From NCBI RefSeq assembly GCF_900102545.1, contig NZ_FNBN01000010.1, positions 124,001-188,000 on the forward strand: a DNA stretch of 64,000 bases. Direction: 5' to 3'. The position numbers and the translations under genes were made by a program. The notes beneath the pieces are model-generated. The model did not search any database, was not told where the DNA came from, and saw only the letters and a program-made list of their open reading frames with translations. Origin of the DNA: Chitinophaga filiformis. GTDB lineage: Bacteria > Bacteroidota > Bacteroidia > Chitinophagales > Chitinophagaceae. Shown here in pieces: positions 56,169 to 64,000 of the stretch; within the stretch, counting starts at the first letter, position 1; the number at the start of each line of letters is the position of its first letter.

Positions 56169-57920
56169 CTATTTTCTTAACACCCCATTCAACCGTTCAC
56201 CTAACACCTCATACCCTTTCTCATTCGGGTGCAAGCCGTCTCCTGTAAACAATCCATCATTCAGTGCATTACCATTCATAAAGCTCTTCGATAGGTCAAA
56301 AAACTTATACCCATTAGCCGCCGCCATTGCTTTTATTTTGGGATTTAACGTCAATACCCGTTGCAGCATATCCCTACGGGGAAGAATACCACCTAAAAAG
56401 ATGGTAGCTTCCGGCTTTCTATATCTGACTTGTTGTAAAAGGAAGGTAAGTCCTTTCACAATATCCTCATCTGTATTCAGGCCCAGATTGTTGGTACCGA
56501 TCATGACAACAATCTTATTCCCCTTAAATTGATCCAGCTCACCATGATACACCCGCCATAATACATTTTCTACTCTATCCCAGCCAAAACCAGCATTCTG
56601 TACCTGCAGGGGCGCCATGTACTGTTGCCAGGCAGCCTCTCCACGACCAGCTACTTTTTCGCCTTTAGGCTCGCCACCCCAATAGTTAATAATGGAATTA
56701 CCAAAGATAATTACCTGGGGATTGTTCTTTTCAATATTGGCGATGATATCCTCATGCCGTTTCCGCCAGTCAAAGCCATCACGATATTGTTCAACGGGAT
56801 ATTGTGTTGACAGCTCACCGGTGGGTTCATGCAGTATTTCACGTATCTTCTTTTCGTAGGCCACCGCATATTGCATCATGCCATAATCATTAGGATGTGT
56901 ACCATCGGTAGTACTGTTAATGTCAAAATTGATCTCTTTCTCTGTTAACATGTAAATATCCTTCACACCATTTTTCTTCAGCTCATTGAAAATCTCCGTA
57001 ATGGTATTGCTGGCTTCATGAAATGCATTGATAACAGTTGTATCCATCCCTAAAGGCATATTACCTGCTGCATGTTCTGCCAGTAAAATGGGTACAGCAG
57101 GATGCTGCTCCCGCAGCTTATTTATCCCGTATATGAGGCGCTGTCGGATGGTATCAGCCGGATAAGCTTTTTTGCTTACCAGATTGGGCATACAATCCAA
57201 TATATAGAGTTTCGCATCAACGCCTGCCATCAGATCAAAAACAGGTGCATCGAAGCGACCATTTCCGCTGAAGCCGAGATTGATCACTTTCCGGCTTAAC
57301 TTTCTCTCCAGTATATTCGTCCATGCCATTCCAGCCCTTGAAGCCACTGCACCCTGCATGATAGAGGTACCGTATGCCACAATAGGTTTGTCCTTATGCG
57401 GACCTGTATATTCAAATCGCTGTCCCTCCGGTACACCTACGGTAATCCACTGTAAACTTGCATATAAAGGCAGGTACAGGTAGAAATCAGCCTGTGCACC
57501 TGCGGCAATGCTAAGGTTACGATACTCATACACACAGGTATCGCCGAAAGAATATTTTGCGGGCGGCGACCAGTTCCATTCACCATGCATATCTTTTCCG
57601 TATAAATCCACCCCACTTACACCCGTAGCAGGCATGTGAGGCAGGGCATAGCTCTTTCCAGCCACTATGTATTTTATAATAAAACTGCGGGCAGTGGTTT
57701 TGAAATGAAGATACTCCCCCGCGCTATTTACTGATTGCTTCCACACGCCAGTAGGCACCTTTCCTTCCAGCCTCGCAGGCAGGCGATAAAAGAGATGATT
57801 GGCATCCTGCTCACAAACGCCTATAGTCCATTTGGCATCATGCCAGTCATAACTGGACTGAGCATAGGTTTCCGCTTCAAAGCAGATAAAAGTCAGCAGG
57901 AAAAGTAACTTTTTAAGCAT
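56169..57920 (-). CDS. Double SGNH/GDSL-family hydrolase
   Basis: Exported esterase-like protein with two SGNH domains. A signal peptide (LLFLLTFICFEAETYAQ) precedes an N-terminal GxDLY-type domain (SGVDLYGKD) and a first SGNH domain with PIVAYGTSIMQGA (nucleophile Ser) and TDGTHPNDYG (Asp-His). A second SGNH domain from about residue 400 has VIIFGNSIINYWGG (Ser), VMIGTNNLG and FTGDGLHPNEKG (Asp-His). Both triads look complete. Substrates of such enzymes are often acetyl or acyl groups on glycans. Two active domains in one chain are unusual. Confidence 0.85.
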   Translation of the reverse strand: MLKKLLFLLTFICFEAETYAQSSYDWHDAKWTIGVCEQDANHLFYRLPARLEGKVPTGVWKQSVNSAGEYLHFKTTARSFIIKYIVAGKSYALPHMPATGVSGVDLYGKDMHGEWNWSPPAKYSFGDTCVYEYRNLSIAAGAQADFYLYLPLYASLQWITVGVPEGQRFEYTGPHKDKPIVAYGTSIMQGAVASRAGMAWTNILERKLSRKVINLGFSGNGRFDAPVFDLMAGVDAKLYILDCMPNLVSKKAYPADTIRQRLIYGINKLREQHPAVPILLAEHAAGNMPLGMDTTVINAFHEASNTITEIFNELKKNGVKDIYMLTEKEINFDINSTTDGTHPNDYGMMQYAVAYEKKIREILHEPTGELSTQYPVEQYRDGFDWRKRHEDIIANIEKNNPQVIIFGNSIINYWGGEPKGEKVAGRGEAAWQQYMAPLQVQNAGFGWDRVENVLWRVYHGELDQFKGNKIVVMIGTNNLGLNTDEDIVKGLTFLLQQVRYRKPEATIFLGGILPRRDMLQRVLTLNPKIKAMAAANGYKFFDLSKSFMNGNALNDGLFTGDGLHPNEKGYEVLGERLNGVLRK

Positions 57921-58087
57921 GATATACTGATTCGTTATTTAAAACAACAGCGATATACAATATACACCGCCTATCTGAATTTATATAACGAAACATTACT
58001 TTAAAATTCCCGGACTCCCCGGTAATAAATACAAACTAGTTGGTATTGCCGGCAACTCGCCAGGCCCCTAATTTTATTAAAAAAACT

Positions 58088-58246
58088 ATGGCCAGATTAG
58101 TGATAGGAGTCGTACTCCTGATAGTCGGGATTGGCCTTTTTGCCGTCCCCAACCTGGTGATCCGGGGCACTCACATTCCTTACGCCGTATTTGTCGTGTT
58201 GTTCGGCATTTTTCAGATCATAAGAGGCGCAGCGGAAGAATATTGA
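58088..58246 (+). CDS. Small two-segment membrane protein
   Basis: A 52-aa protein (start ATG 58088; the longer frame starts from TTG with a poor leader). It has two hydrophobic segments (VIGVVLLIVGIGLFAV and AVFVVLFGIFQII) and ends RGAAEEY. A strong terminator 20 bases past the stop supports it as a real gene. No function known. Confidence 0.6.
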   Translation: MARLVIGVVLLIVGIGLFAVPNLVIRGTHIPYAVFVVLFGIFQIIRGAAEEY

Positions 58247-58260
58247 CACAGTTGATTATA

Positions 58261-58299
58261 AAAAATGCCGGGCAGCCTAAACCCTGCCCGGCAATTTTT
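58261..58299. terminator. Bidirectional terminator between small membrane protein and azoreductase genes
   Basis: TGCCGGGCAG and CTGCCCGGCA are perfect 10-base arms with an 8-base loop and A/T runs on each side. Confidence 0.85.
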
Positions 58300-58354
58300 C
58301 ACCTTTCTTAGTCACCACTAAGTGATATTCCTATCTGATCCTCACAAATACCTA

Positions 58355-58981
58355 TCAATTGATCATTTCCTCTATTTTTTCACGCGCAGCTGCCAATGCG
58401 GCTGACGATGTTTCCTCGCCATGCGCTGCGCCATTCAACAGAACAACCTCAACATCATGAATCCCCATAATACGGAATACAGTTTTCAGATAATTCGTCT
58501 GAAAATTCATATGCTCAAAATACTCACCCGGTTCGTAACCTTTATTTCCGCGTACAAGTAATAAGAACGCTTTCTTATTTTTCAGAAGTCCCGTGTATGG
58601 ATCAGGCTTCCCTGGTTCGATCAGTACGGTCTCATTTACACGGAGTACCTGGTCAATATAGGCTTTCAGGGAACTGGGAATTGACCAGTTATACATTGGT
58701 GCGCCCAAAACAATAATATCTGCTTCCTTTAGTTCGCTGATCAACACGTTACTCACGCTGAGTGCTGCTGCGTCTTCTTCTGTACGTAAGTGAGCGGGTT
58801 TGAAAGCACCTGCTATCCATGCTTCGGAAACATGTGGAATGTTTTCCTGTCCCACTTCACGATGCACCACGCTACTTTCCGGATTTTTCTGTTTCCATCT
58901 GCCAACGAATATCTCTGTTAAAATCCTGCTAAAAGATCTGTCTTTCCTTGCGCTTGCATTAATGACCAGTACTCTACTCAT
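58355..58981 (-). CDS. azoR: FMN-dependent NADH-azoreductase / quinone reductase
   Basis: Flavodoxin-like fold of the AzoR family (208 aa). The FMN phosphate site is VLVINASARKDRSFSRIL at the N-terminus, and APMYNWSIPSSLKAYIDQVL at about residues 96-115 is the family signature. LLVRGNKGYEPGEYFEHM and the late NGAAHG match too. It reduces quinones and azo compounds with NAD(P)H. Divergent from a MocR-type regulator with a palindrome between, so control by that regulator or a TetR-like protein is plausible. Confidence 0.88.
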   Translation of the reverse strand: MSRVLVINASARKDRSFSRILTEIFVGRWKQKNPESSVVHREVGQENIPHVSEAWIAGAFKPAHLRTEEDAAALSVSNVLISELKEADIIVLGAPMYNWSIPSSLKAYIDQVLRVNETVLIEPGKPDPYTGLLKNKKAFLLLVRGNKGYEPGEYFEHMNFQTNYLKTVFRIMGIHDVEVVLLNGAAHGEETSSAALAAAREKIEEMIN

Positions 58982-59149
58982 ATTCCTGTTATTTTCTAAG
59001 ATTTATAAAATTCCAACCATCTAATCGTCTTCCTCTTACCTATTTTTAATTTTACGGGTACAAAAGTATTACGCTCTGATATCTGCATGAGGTACCAGAA
59101 GCATATACTCAGGTAGTCCAGCAGCTGCTGAATTTTTGATGGCATTTTT

Positions 59150-59165
59150 TTGAACGAACGTTCAA
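59150..59165. promoter_or_regulatory. Palindromic operator candidate between azoreductase and MocR genes
   Basis: TTGAACG and CGTTCAA are perfect 7-base arms around AA. It resembles TetR-family operators and lies 61 bases before the MocR gene and 169 before the azoreductase start. No TetR gene is in the window. Confidence 0.45.
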
Positions 59166-59225
59166 TCAAAATTTCACCCATTTTGATTTCATCTGCTCCC
59201 TGCCTATCTTCGACCTGTGCAATGA

Positions 59226-60725
59226 GTGACAGATAAATTTTCCGACATGCTTCCTTATAAAAATCTAATAGTTATAGATAAAAAGAGTACTGTAGCTGTA
59301 TACAGACAGCTTGCTCTTCAATTTATTAAGCTGATCCAGGAAGGGAAACTACTGCCAGGCACTGAACTTCCCAGTACCCGTATACTGGCTAATGATCTGC
59401 AGTTGCACAGGAAGACCATCATGGCAGCTTATAATGCATTGGTAACGGAAGACTGGATAGACAATCTACCCCGTAAAGGCTATGCCGTATCCTTACGTTT
59501 ACCGGTGGTCAGACCGAGATCATATAATACAAACAGATTAGGGGCATATAAAGGGATCAGTGGTTTCGGGTTTGAAAAACTCGAAACAGTATTTTATCCT
59601 TCCGTATCCATTGCTAATTCGCGGATCGTCATCAATGACGGCTTTCCCGATATTTCTATTCTTCCCGCGGAAGCTATCATAAAGGAATACAGGAGCGTGC
59701 TGGAATCTACTACACTGAACAGGATCGGTACAGAATGGCATGCAGAAGGCTCCCCTGATTTCAGGAGGTCCCTATGTGCCTTCCTTAACCAGACACGGGG
59801 AATGGACATTAGCATGGAAAACCTGCTTACTTCCCGCGGGGCACAAATGGCTATTTACATTGCAGCATCATTGATCATCCAACCGGGAGATAAAGTAGTG
59901 GTCAGCGATCCCTGTTATTTGCTGGCAAGTATGCTCTTCGGGCAGCTTGGTGCACAGCTCATCCGCGTACCGGTAGATGAAGAAGGTATGTGTACAACGC
60001 CATTGGAAGAAATCCTCAAAAACAATGATGTGCGATTACTATATGTGATTCCGCATCACCATCATCCCACTACAGTTACAATGAGTGTTCAGCGGCGGAA
60101 TCATCTGTTGCAGCTGATAAAAGCATATGATCTTGCTGTTATTGAAGACGACTATGATTACGACTTCCGGTATCGGTATGATCCTTATCTGCCACTGGCG
60201 AGTGGAAACCATGGAGGAAATATCATCTATATCGGATCACTTACAAAAGTGCTGGGTACACCCTTCCGGCTGGGATATATGATCGCGACACAGGAATTTG
60301 TGCAGTCAGCAGCCAAACTAAGAGCGCTTATAGATTTAAGAGGAGAAGTTCTCATGGAACAAACCATCACCCGGCTGATAGACAATGGAGAACTTGCGCG
60401 ACATATAAAGAAAGCAAACAAGTTGTATGCACAACGTTGTGATTTTTTGTCTGATCTGATCAGCAATGAATTAAGTGATGTTGTTAATTTTACAAAGCCT
60501 ACCGGTGGCATGGCCTTGTGGCTAAAGTTCAGGCCAGCATATCCGTTATCTAAAATAGTTAAGAAGGCCGGCACAATGGGACTGACCTTTACAGGAAGTG
60601 TTTACAATGAGGAAACAAACGGCGGGTTCAACGCATGCAGGTTTGGTTTTGCTTCTCTTCAGGAGGAAGAAATGAAAGAGGCCGTACACATTTTAAGAAA
60701 GTCAGCAGATAGTCTGAGGAAATAA
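59226..60725 (+). CDS. MocR/PdxR-type regulator (GntR HTH plus aminotransferase domain)
   Basis: A winged HTH of GntR type at the N-terminus (STRILANDLQLHRKTIMAAY) is joined to a fold-type I aminotransferase domain. The PLP-binding Lys is Lys341 in IGSLTKVLG, with IEDDYDYDFRY (Asp for the pyridine N) and LRGEVLMEQ as supporting motifs. Such proteins bind DNA when PLP or a substrate is present. Start is GTG at 59226; ATG 59247 is an alternative. Divergent from the azoreductase gene. Confidence 0.88.
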   Translation: MTDKFSDMLPYKNLIVIDKKSTVAVYRQLALQFIKLIQEGKLLPGTELPSTRILANDLQLHRKTIMAAYNALVTEDWIDNLPRKGYAVSLRLPVVRPRSYNTNRLGAYKGISGFGFEKLETVFYPSVSIANSRIVINDGFPDISILPAEAIIKEYRSVLESTTLNRIGTEWHAEGSPDFRRSLCAFLNQTRGMDISMENLLTSRGAQMAIYIAASLIIQPGDKVVVSDPCYLLASMLFGQLGAQLIRVPVDEEGMCTTPLEEILKNNDVRLLYVIPHHHHPTTVTMSVQRRNHLLQLIKAYDLAVIEDDYDYDFRYRYDPYLPLASGNHGGNIIYIGSLTKVLGTPFRLGYMIATQEFVQSAAKLRALIDLRGEVLMEQTITRLIDNGELARHIKKANKLYAQRCDFLSDLISNELSDVVNFTKPTGGMALWLKFRPAYPLSKIVKKAGTMGLTFTGSVYNEETNGGFNACRFGFASLQEEEMKEAVHILRKSADSLRK

Positions 60726-60783
60726 TTACGGTGGTACACCCAATAATAATCATCTGGTCCCTGATGCGCACTTTCTGCACTTT

Positions 60784-60791
60784 TAATTTTG
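60784..60791 (+). promoter_or_regulatory. -7 box upstream of GNAT gene
   Basis: TAATTTTG is a perfect -7 match 26 bases before the GNAT start; the region 19 bases upstream has no TTTG, so only half of the promoter is convincing. Confidence 0.35.
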
Positions 60792-60817
60792 CGTTGTAGA
60801 ATTTAATACAACGCCAT

Positions 60818-61249
60818 ATGAAAATAGTAAAAGCACAAACAACAGAAGACATTGAACTTGCAAAGGAAGCAATCCTTCAGTTCAGACCGAACGTTAATCC
60901 GGTATCCTTAATAGAACAAGTGCAGCAAATGATGCAGGAGGAGCGATTTGAACTGGTTTACGTTCTATCAGAAGATAGCAAAAAAGCGGTGGCTTTTACG
61001 GGCTTCAGAACGCTGCACCACCTCATGACAGGGAAGATCATTTACATTGATGATCTTTTTACTTTACCTGAATACAGAGGTCATGGTTATGCAGGAGCTT
61101 TACTGGATTATGTACATCAGCAGGCAAAAGAAAGGGGAATAGAGAATGTTCACCTGGATAGTGGGTATGCCTTACATCCGGCACATCGGCTATATCTTAG
61201 TAAAGGATATGTGATGGCCTGCCATCATCTGGCGAAGGGAATTAAATAA
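60818..61249 (+). CDS. GNAT-family N-acetyltransferase
   Basis: A 143-aa acetyltransferase. The acetyl-CoA motif A is IDDLFTLPEYRGHGYAGALL (R-G-H-G-Y-A), and HPAHRLYLSKGYV is motif B. It transfers acetyl to an unknown amine. A terminator directly follows. Confidence 0.85.
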   Translation: MKIVKAQTTEDIELAKEAILQFRPNVNPVSLIEQVQQMMQEERFELVYVLSEDSKKAVAFTGFRTLHHLMTGKIIYIDDLFTLPEYRGHGYAGALLDYVHQQAKERGIENVHLDSGYALHPAHRLYLSKGYVMACHHLAKGIK

Positions 61250-61279
61250 TAAAGTTCCGGGTTAGCACAAATAATAACG

Positions 61280-61307
61280 AACCCCGCGCACAAATGCGCG
61301 GGGTTTT
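61280..61307 (+). terminator. Terminator after GNAT gene
   Basis: AACCCCGCGCA and TGCGCGGGGTT pair perfectly around CAAA, followed by T's. It sits 30 bases past the GNAT stop and 16 bases from the converging aminopeptidase stop. Confidence 0.8.
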
Positions 61308-61322
61308 CCCATTACTTTTACT

Positions 61323-63809
61323 TTATTTACTATCGTGTAATTCTTTTTCTATCAACTTCACATGATCCTTTACACCCTGCTCCTGTTTACTGGTCTTTAC
61401 TGCCAGCAGCGCGTCATCGATCATCCCCTTCAACTCCATGGAATAAGGTGTTATCCTGGTACGGAATGCCATTACTGCCCCCACCGCCTTTTTAAAATGA
61501 TCCATGTCCTTTACTCCTTTCATGTAGGTAATAAAGTTGAACATGGTATTAAAATTCTCGTCATACGCCGCCCTCAGGTCCTGAGAGGTGAAGGTGGCAT
61601 ACATATTATCAAAGTCGGCGTCAGTCTTGGTGAACACTTCCACTTTCGCGATTGCCGCACTCAGCGCTCCGCGGTTATCCTTCCTGAGGTCTGGCAATAC
61701 AGCAATGGCCCTGGCCTGATCAATTTTAGCCAATGCATTCAGCGCAGCCCCTGCTACAGTATAGGAAGAATCTTTCAATGCCTGCTCAAATAAAGGAATG
61801 TATTTCTGCTGACGAAGGTTTCCCAGCAACTCCGCTGCCAGCGCCCTGTTGCTTGCATGTTTGGAACCAGCAGCTATCTTCTCTGTTTCACCAACAAAAT
61901 TATCCGGCACGCCAGACGATTTAAATGCCTTCAATATTAACTCCTTATATCTATAACTGGCCTTATCATCCTGTATAACAGCCAGTAAAAATTTTGCTGC
62001 ATCGCCATCAGATGTATGCTGTAAAGCATACACCACCGCATCTATCTTATCTGCCTGTTTATCTGAATACTGATATTGAAACACGTATTCTGCCGTAGTT
62101 TTGTTCTCTTTCCGCTCACAGACAAGTGTCCTGTCGCCATCAAAATTCACCAGGGTGGGCTTTTGATCCGCCGGGAAACTGAAAGTCGCCTGGTTATTGT
62201 CCACCCATACTTTATGCCGCTGCTTTTGTCCTCCGGTATATACATCTATGTATACAGGTAATTTAAAAATACTCCCTGTCTGTTGTGTCTGACTAACCGT
62301 TACCATCACCTCCTTCTTCACGTCATTATAACTGTAATTAATATCCAGCACAGGATGTCCAGGATTATAAAACCATTGGTTCCAGAACCAGTTCAGGTCT
62401 TGTCCGGTTACCTCCTCAAATGCTTCCCTCAGGTCACTGGCCTCTACCGATTGAAAACTGTACCGCTTGAGGTAAAGTTTCACCGCCTGGAAGAATGCAT
62501 CATCTCCAACATAATTCCGCAAAAGATGCAACACACATGCACCCTTGTTATAGCTGACAGCATCAAACAACGATTCCCTATACCGGTAATAGTGCCTCGC
62601 CAGTGCTTTCTTACTGTTCCTGGGATCTTCTGTATATTTCGATAATAATTTATAGATATCCTGCTCCGCGACTTCTTTCCCGTAAACATGCTCTTTCCAT
62701 AAATATTCGCTGTAAGTAGCAAAGGCCTCACTTAAAAATAAATTACTCCAGCTTTCAGGCGTTACAAGATCCCCCAACCATTGATGCGCGATCTCATGCA
62801 CTATCACATCTTCATCTGCCGTCTCATCGGTAAGCTGACGCTCATTTTTCAACATATTATCCGTGAAGAGAACCGCTGTCGTATTTTCCATGCCTGCTGC
62901 ACCAAACTGATGACCAGTTATCAGGCTTAATTTACTCCATGGATATTCCATTCCAAACTTCTCGGAAAAGAATTCCATGATTGCAGGCGTACGTCCGAAT
63001 ATCCTGTTGGCAGTACTTTCATACGCTGTTGGAATATAATAGCTGACAGGGATATTCTTATACTTATCCGTTATCAGTTTAAAATCCCCTGCACCAATGA
63101 AGAACAAAAAAGGTGCATGCGGCTGTTCCATTTTCCAGCGGTCGGTCCTTGTGCCATCAGGGTTATCCTGCTTGCCGGCGAGGGTACCGTTTGAAAGAGA
63201 AACGAATTTCGCCGGTACTGTCAATGCTATTTCAGTGGTTGCCCGCTGATTGGGACGATCTATCACAGGCGCCCAATAACTGGTATACTCTGTCTGACCA
63301 TGCGTCCAGCATTGTGCCGGCACCTCTTTATCCTTCCCATCCGGATTAATAAAATGTAACCCTTTGTAAGCTGGTTCTACTGACGCATTATCAGTACGTT
63401 CTTCGTTATCTCGCGCCTTGTAAGCAATGTACACCTGATACTTCTCATTCCCTGCATACAGCTTGTTTAAACGAATATACAATCGCGCACTGTCCTTATA
63501 GATATATTTCAAGGGAGTAATATCACCCTTGTCACTAACGATCCCTACTTTTTCAATAACCATCTTCTTAGCATCCAGACACAAAGAATCCGTTGGATAA
63601 AAATGAGGCTTTAAGGTGATCCATGCTTTTCCCGCCATACTGCGGCTTACAAAGTCAGGTTTCAGCTCCAGCCTTACGTGAACAAGATCATTGATACGTG
63701 CTTCACTTCCCCTGAACTGTTGTTTCCAAAGTGTATCAGTTGTCGCAGATACTTGTGCGGTCACAGGAAGATAACAGCTCATCCATAAGACAAACAGAAA
63801 GTTTTTCAT
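61323..63809 (-). CDS. M1-family metallopeptidase with C-terminal HEAT-like region
   Basis: Exported zinc aminopeptidase, 828 aa from MKNFLFVLWMSCYLPVTAQV, a signal peptide (a start at 63827 is also possible). The exopeptidase motif GAAGMEN is at about residue 301 and zinc site HEIAHQWLG with SEAFATYSEYLW (HExxH-x18-E) at about 338-366. The C-terminal part has HEAT-like helices (ASNRALAAELLGNLRQQKY, SYTVAGAALNALAKIDQA). It releases N-terminal residues of peptides in the periplasm. Confidence 0.92.
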   Translation of the reverse strand: MKNFLFVLWMSCYLPVTAQVSATTDTLWKQQFRGSEARINDLVHVRLELKPDFVSRSMAGKAWITLKPHFYPTDSLCLDAKKMVIEKVGIVSDKGDITPLKYIYKDSARLYIRLNKLYAGNEKYQVYIAYKARDNEERTDNASVEPAYKGLHFINPDGKDKEVPAQCWTHGQTEYTSYWAPVIDRPNQRATTEIALTVPAKFVSLSNGTLAGKQDNPDGTRTDRWKMEQPHAPFLFFIGAGDFKLITDKYKNIPVSYYIPTAYESTANRIFGRTPAIMEFFSEKFGMEYPWSKLSLITGHQFGAAGMENTTAVLFTDNMLKNERQLTDETADEDVIVHEIAHQWLGDLVTPESWSNLFLSEAFATYSEYLWKEHVYGKEVAEQDIYKLLSKYTEDPRNSKKALARHYYRYRESLFDAVSYNKGACVLHLLRNYVGDDAFFQAVKLYLKRYSFQSVEASDLREAFEEVTGQDLNWFWNQWFYNPGHPVLDINYSYNDVKKEVMVTVSQTQQTGSIFKLPVYIDVYTGGQKQRHKVWVDNNQATFSFPADQKPTLVNFDGDRTLVCERKENKTTAEYVFQYQYSDKQADKIDAVVYALQHTSDGDAAKFLLAVIQDDKASYRYKELILKAFKSSGVPDNFVGETEKIAAGSKHASNRALAAELLGNLRQQKYIPLFEQALKDSSYTVAGAALNALAKIDQARAIAVLPDLRKDNRGALSAAIAKVEVFTKTDADFDNMYATFTSQDLRAAYDENFNTMFNFITYMKGVKDMDHFKKAVGAVMAFRTRITPYSMELKGMIDDALLAVKTSKQEQGVKDHVKLIEKELHDSK

Positions 63810-63927
63810 AAACTCAGTATTAAACATGATTTGGGATAAAATGATCAGATGGTAGTAATGGGCAACACAAGTCCCCCCGGCAACAGGATTGCCTGGACTG
63901 TTCCTTAAAAGATAAAAAGATGGAAAA

Positions 63928-64000
63928 TCAGTTACTGCGCTGTGCCCTTCTTGTCTCTTCCTCAACGTTGCTGTTCCGGCTCTTCACGGCCTTCACCTCC
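63928..64000 (-). CDS. Possible C-terminal end of a gene cut by the window edge
   Basis: An open frame enters from the right edge and ends at TGA, giving 23 residues (EVKAVKSRNSNVEEETRR, then AQRSN). The charged tail looks protein-like, but the stretch is too short to identify. It could be chance. Confidence 0.3.
   Translation of the reverse strand, partial: EVKAVKSRNSNVEEETRRAQRSN

Noticed and set aside
58996..59181. 61-aa open frame on the - strand between azoreductase and MocR genes
   Set aside because: It overlaps the palindrome and control region and shows no domain; more likely intergenic.

Overview
The window looks like chromosomal DNA of a Bacteroidota bacterium, most likely Chitinophagaceae and close to Chitinophaga. 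Supporting signs are a SusC/SusD pair with an ECF sigma factor and FecR anti-sigma factor, many lipoproteins, FkbM methyltransferases, glycoside hydrolases, hybrid histidine kinases, and several promoters of the Bacteroidota form TTTG-N19-TAnnTTTG. Genus-level placement is inference from gene style; there is no rRNA in the window.

Region 1 (52-12859, + strand) is a Wzx/Wzy-type exopolysaccharide locus. It has an outer-membrane export lipoprotein, a Wzc-like co-polymerase/tyrosine kinase, a flippase, a putative polymerase, three methyltransferases (two FkbM, one class I), three glycosyltransferases and a WbaP/WcaJ-type initiating phosphotransferase. Genes overlap or nearly touch, so most of it is probably one transcript.

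Region 2 (12843-20277, - strand) holds two lipoproteins, a GH2 enzyme of the endo-beta-mannosidase type with a textbook promoter, a HEAT-repeat protein and a Tat-exported Gfo/Idh/MocA oxidoreductase.

Region 3 (20496-31141) holds a MauE-like redox membrane protein, a membrane-anchored protein of unknown function and a small secreted Cys-rich protein on the + strand. Converging on them is a SusC-SusD-TlpA operon on the - strand, and divergent from SusC are an ECF sigma factor and FecR. SusC carries the STN signalling domain expected for this type of transenvelope control.

Region 4 (31275-47683) joins signalling to polysaccharide synthesis. A - strand operon encodes a CHASE3-GAF hybrid kinase, CheR, a receiver-less CheB and a second hybrid kinase. 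Divergent from it is a response regulator, a membrane HEAT protein, two paralogous processive GT2 synthases, a TPR/YaiO-type outer-membrane barrel and a DUF4838 lipoprotein. This second, synthase-dependent glycan system is the best candidate here for an undescribed biological system.

Region 5 (47752-64000) is mixed: GH51 arabinofuranosidase, duplicated tRNA-Gly genes, a long inverted 11-bp repeat array, a GT2 enzyme, a histidine kinase, tRNA-Leu, a CBM9-like gene joined head-to-head with a signal peptidase I remnant, a TlpA/DUF4369 protein, an acidic protein of unknown function, a double SGNH hydrolase, an azoreductase divergent from a MocR-type regulator, a GNAT acetyltransferase and an M1 aminopeptidase. 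No IS element, prophage or CRISPR array was seen.
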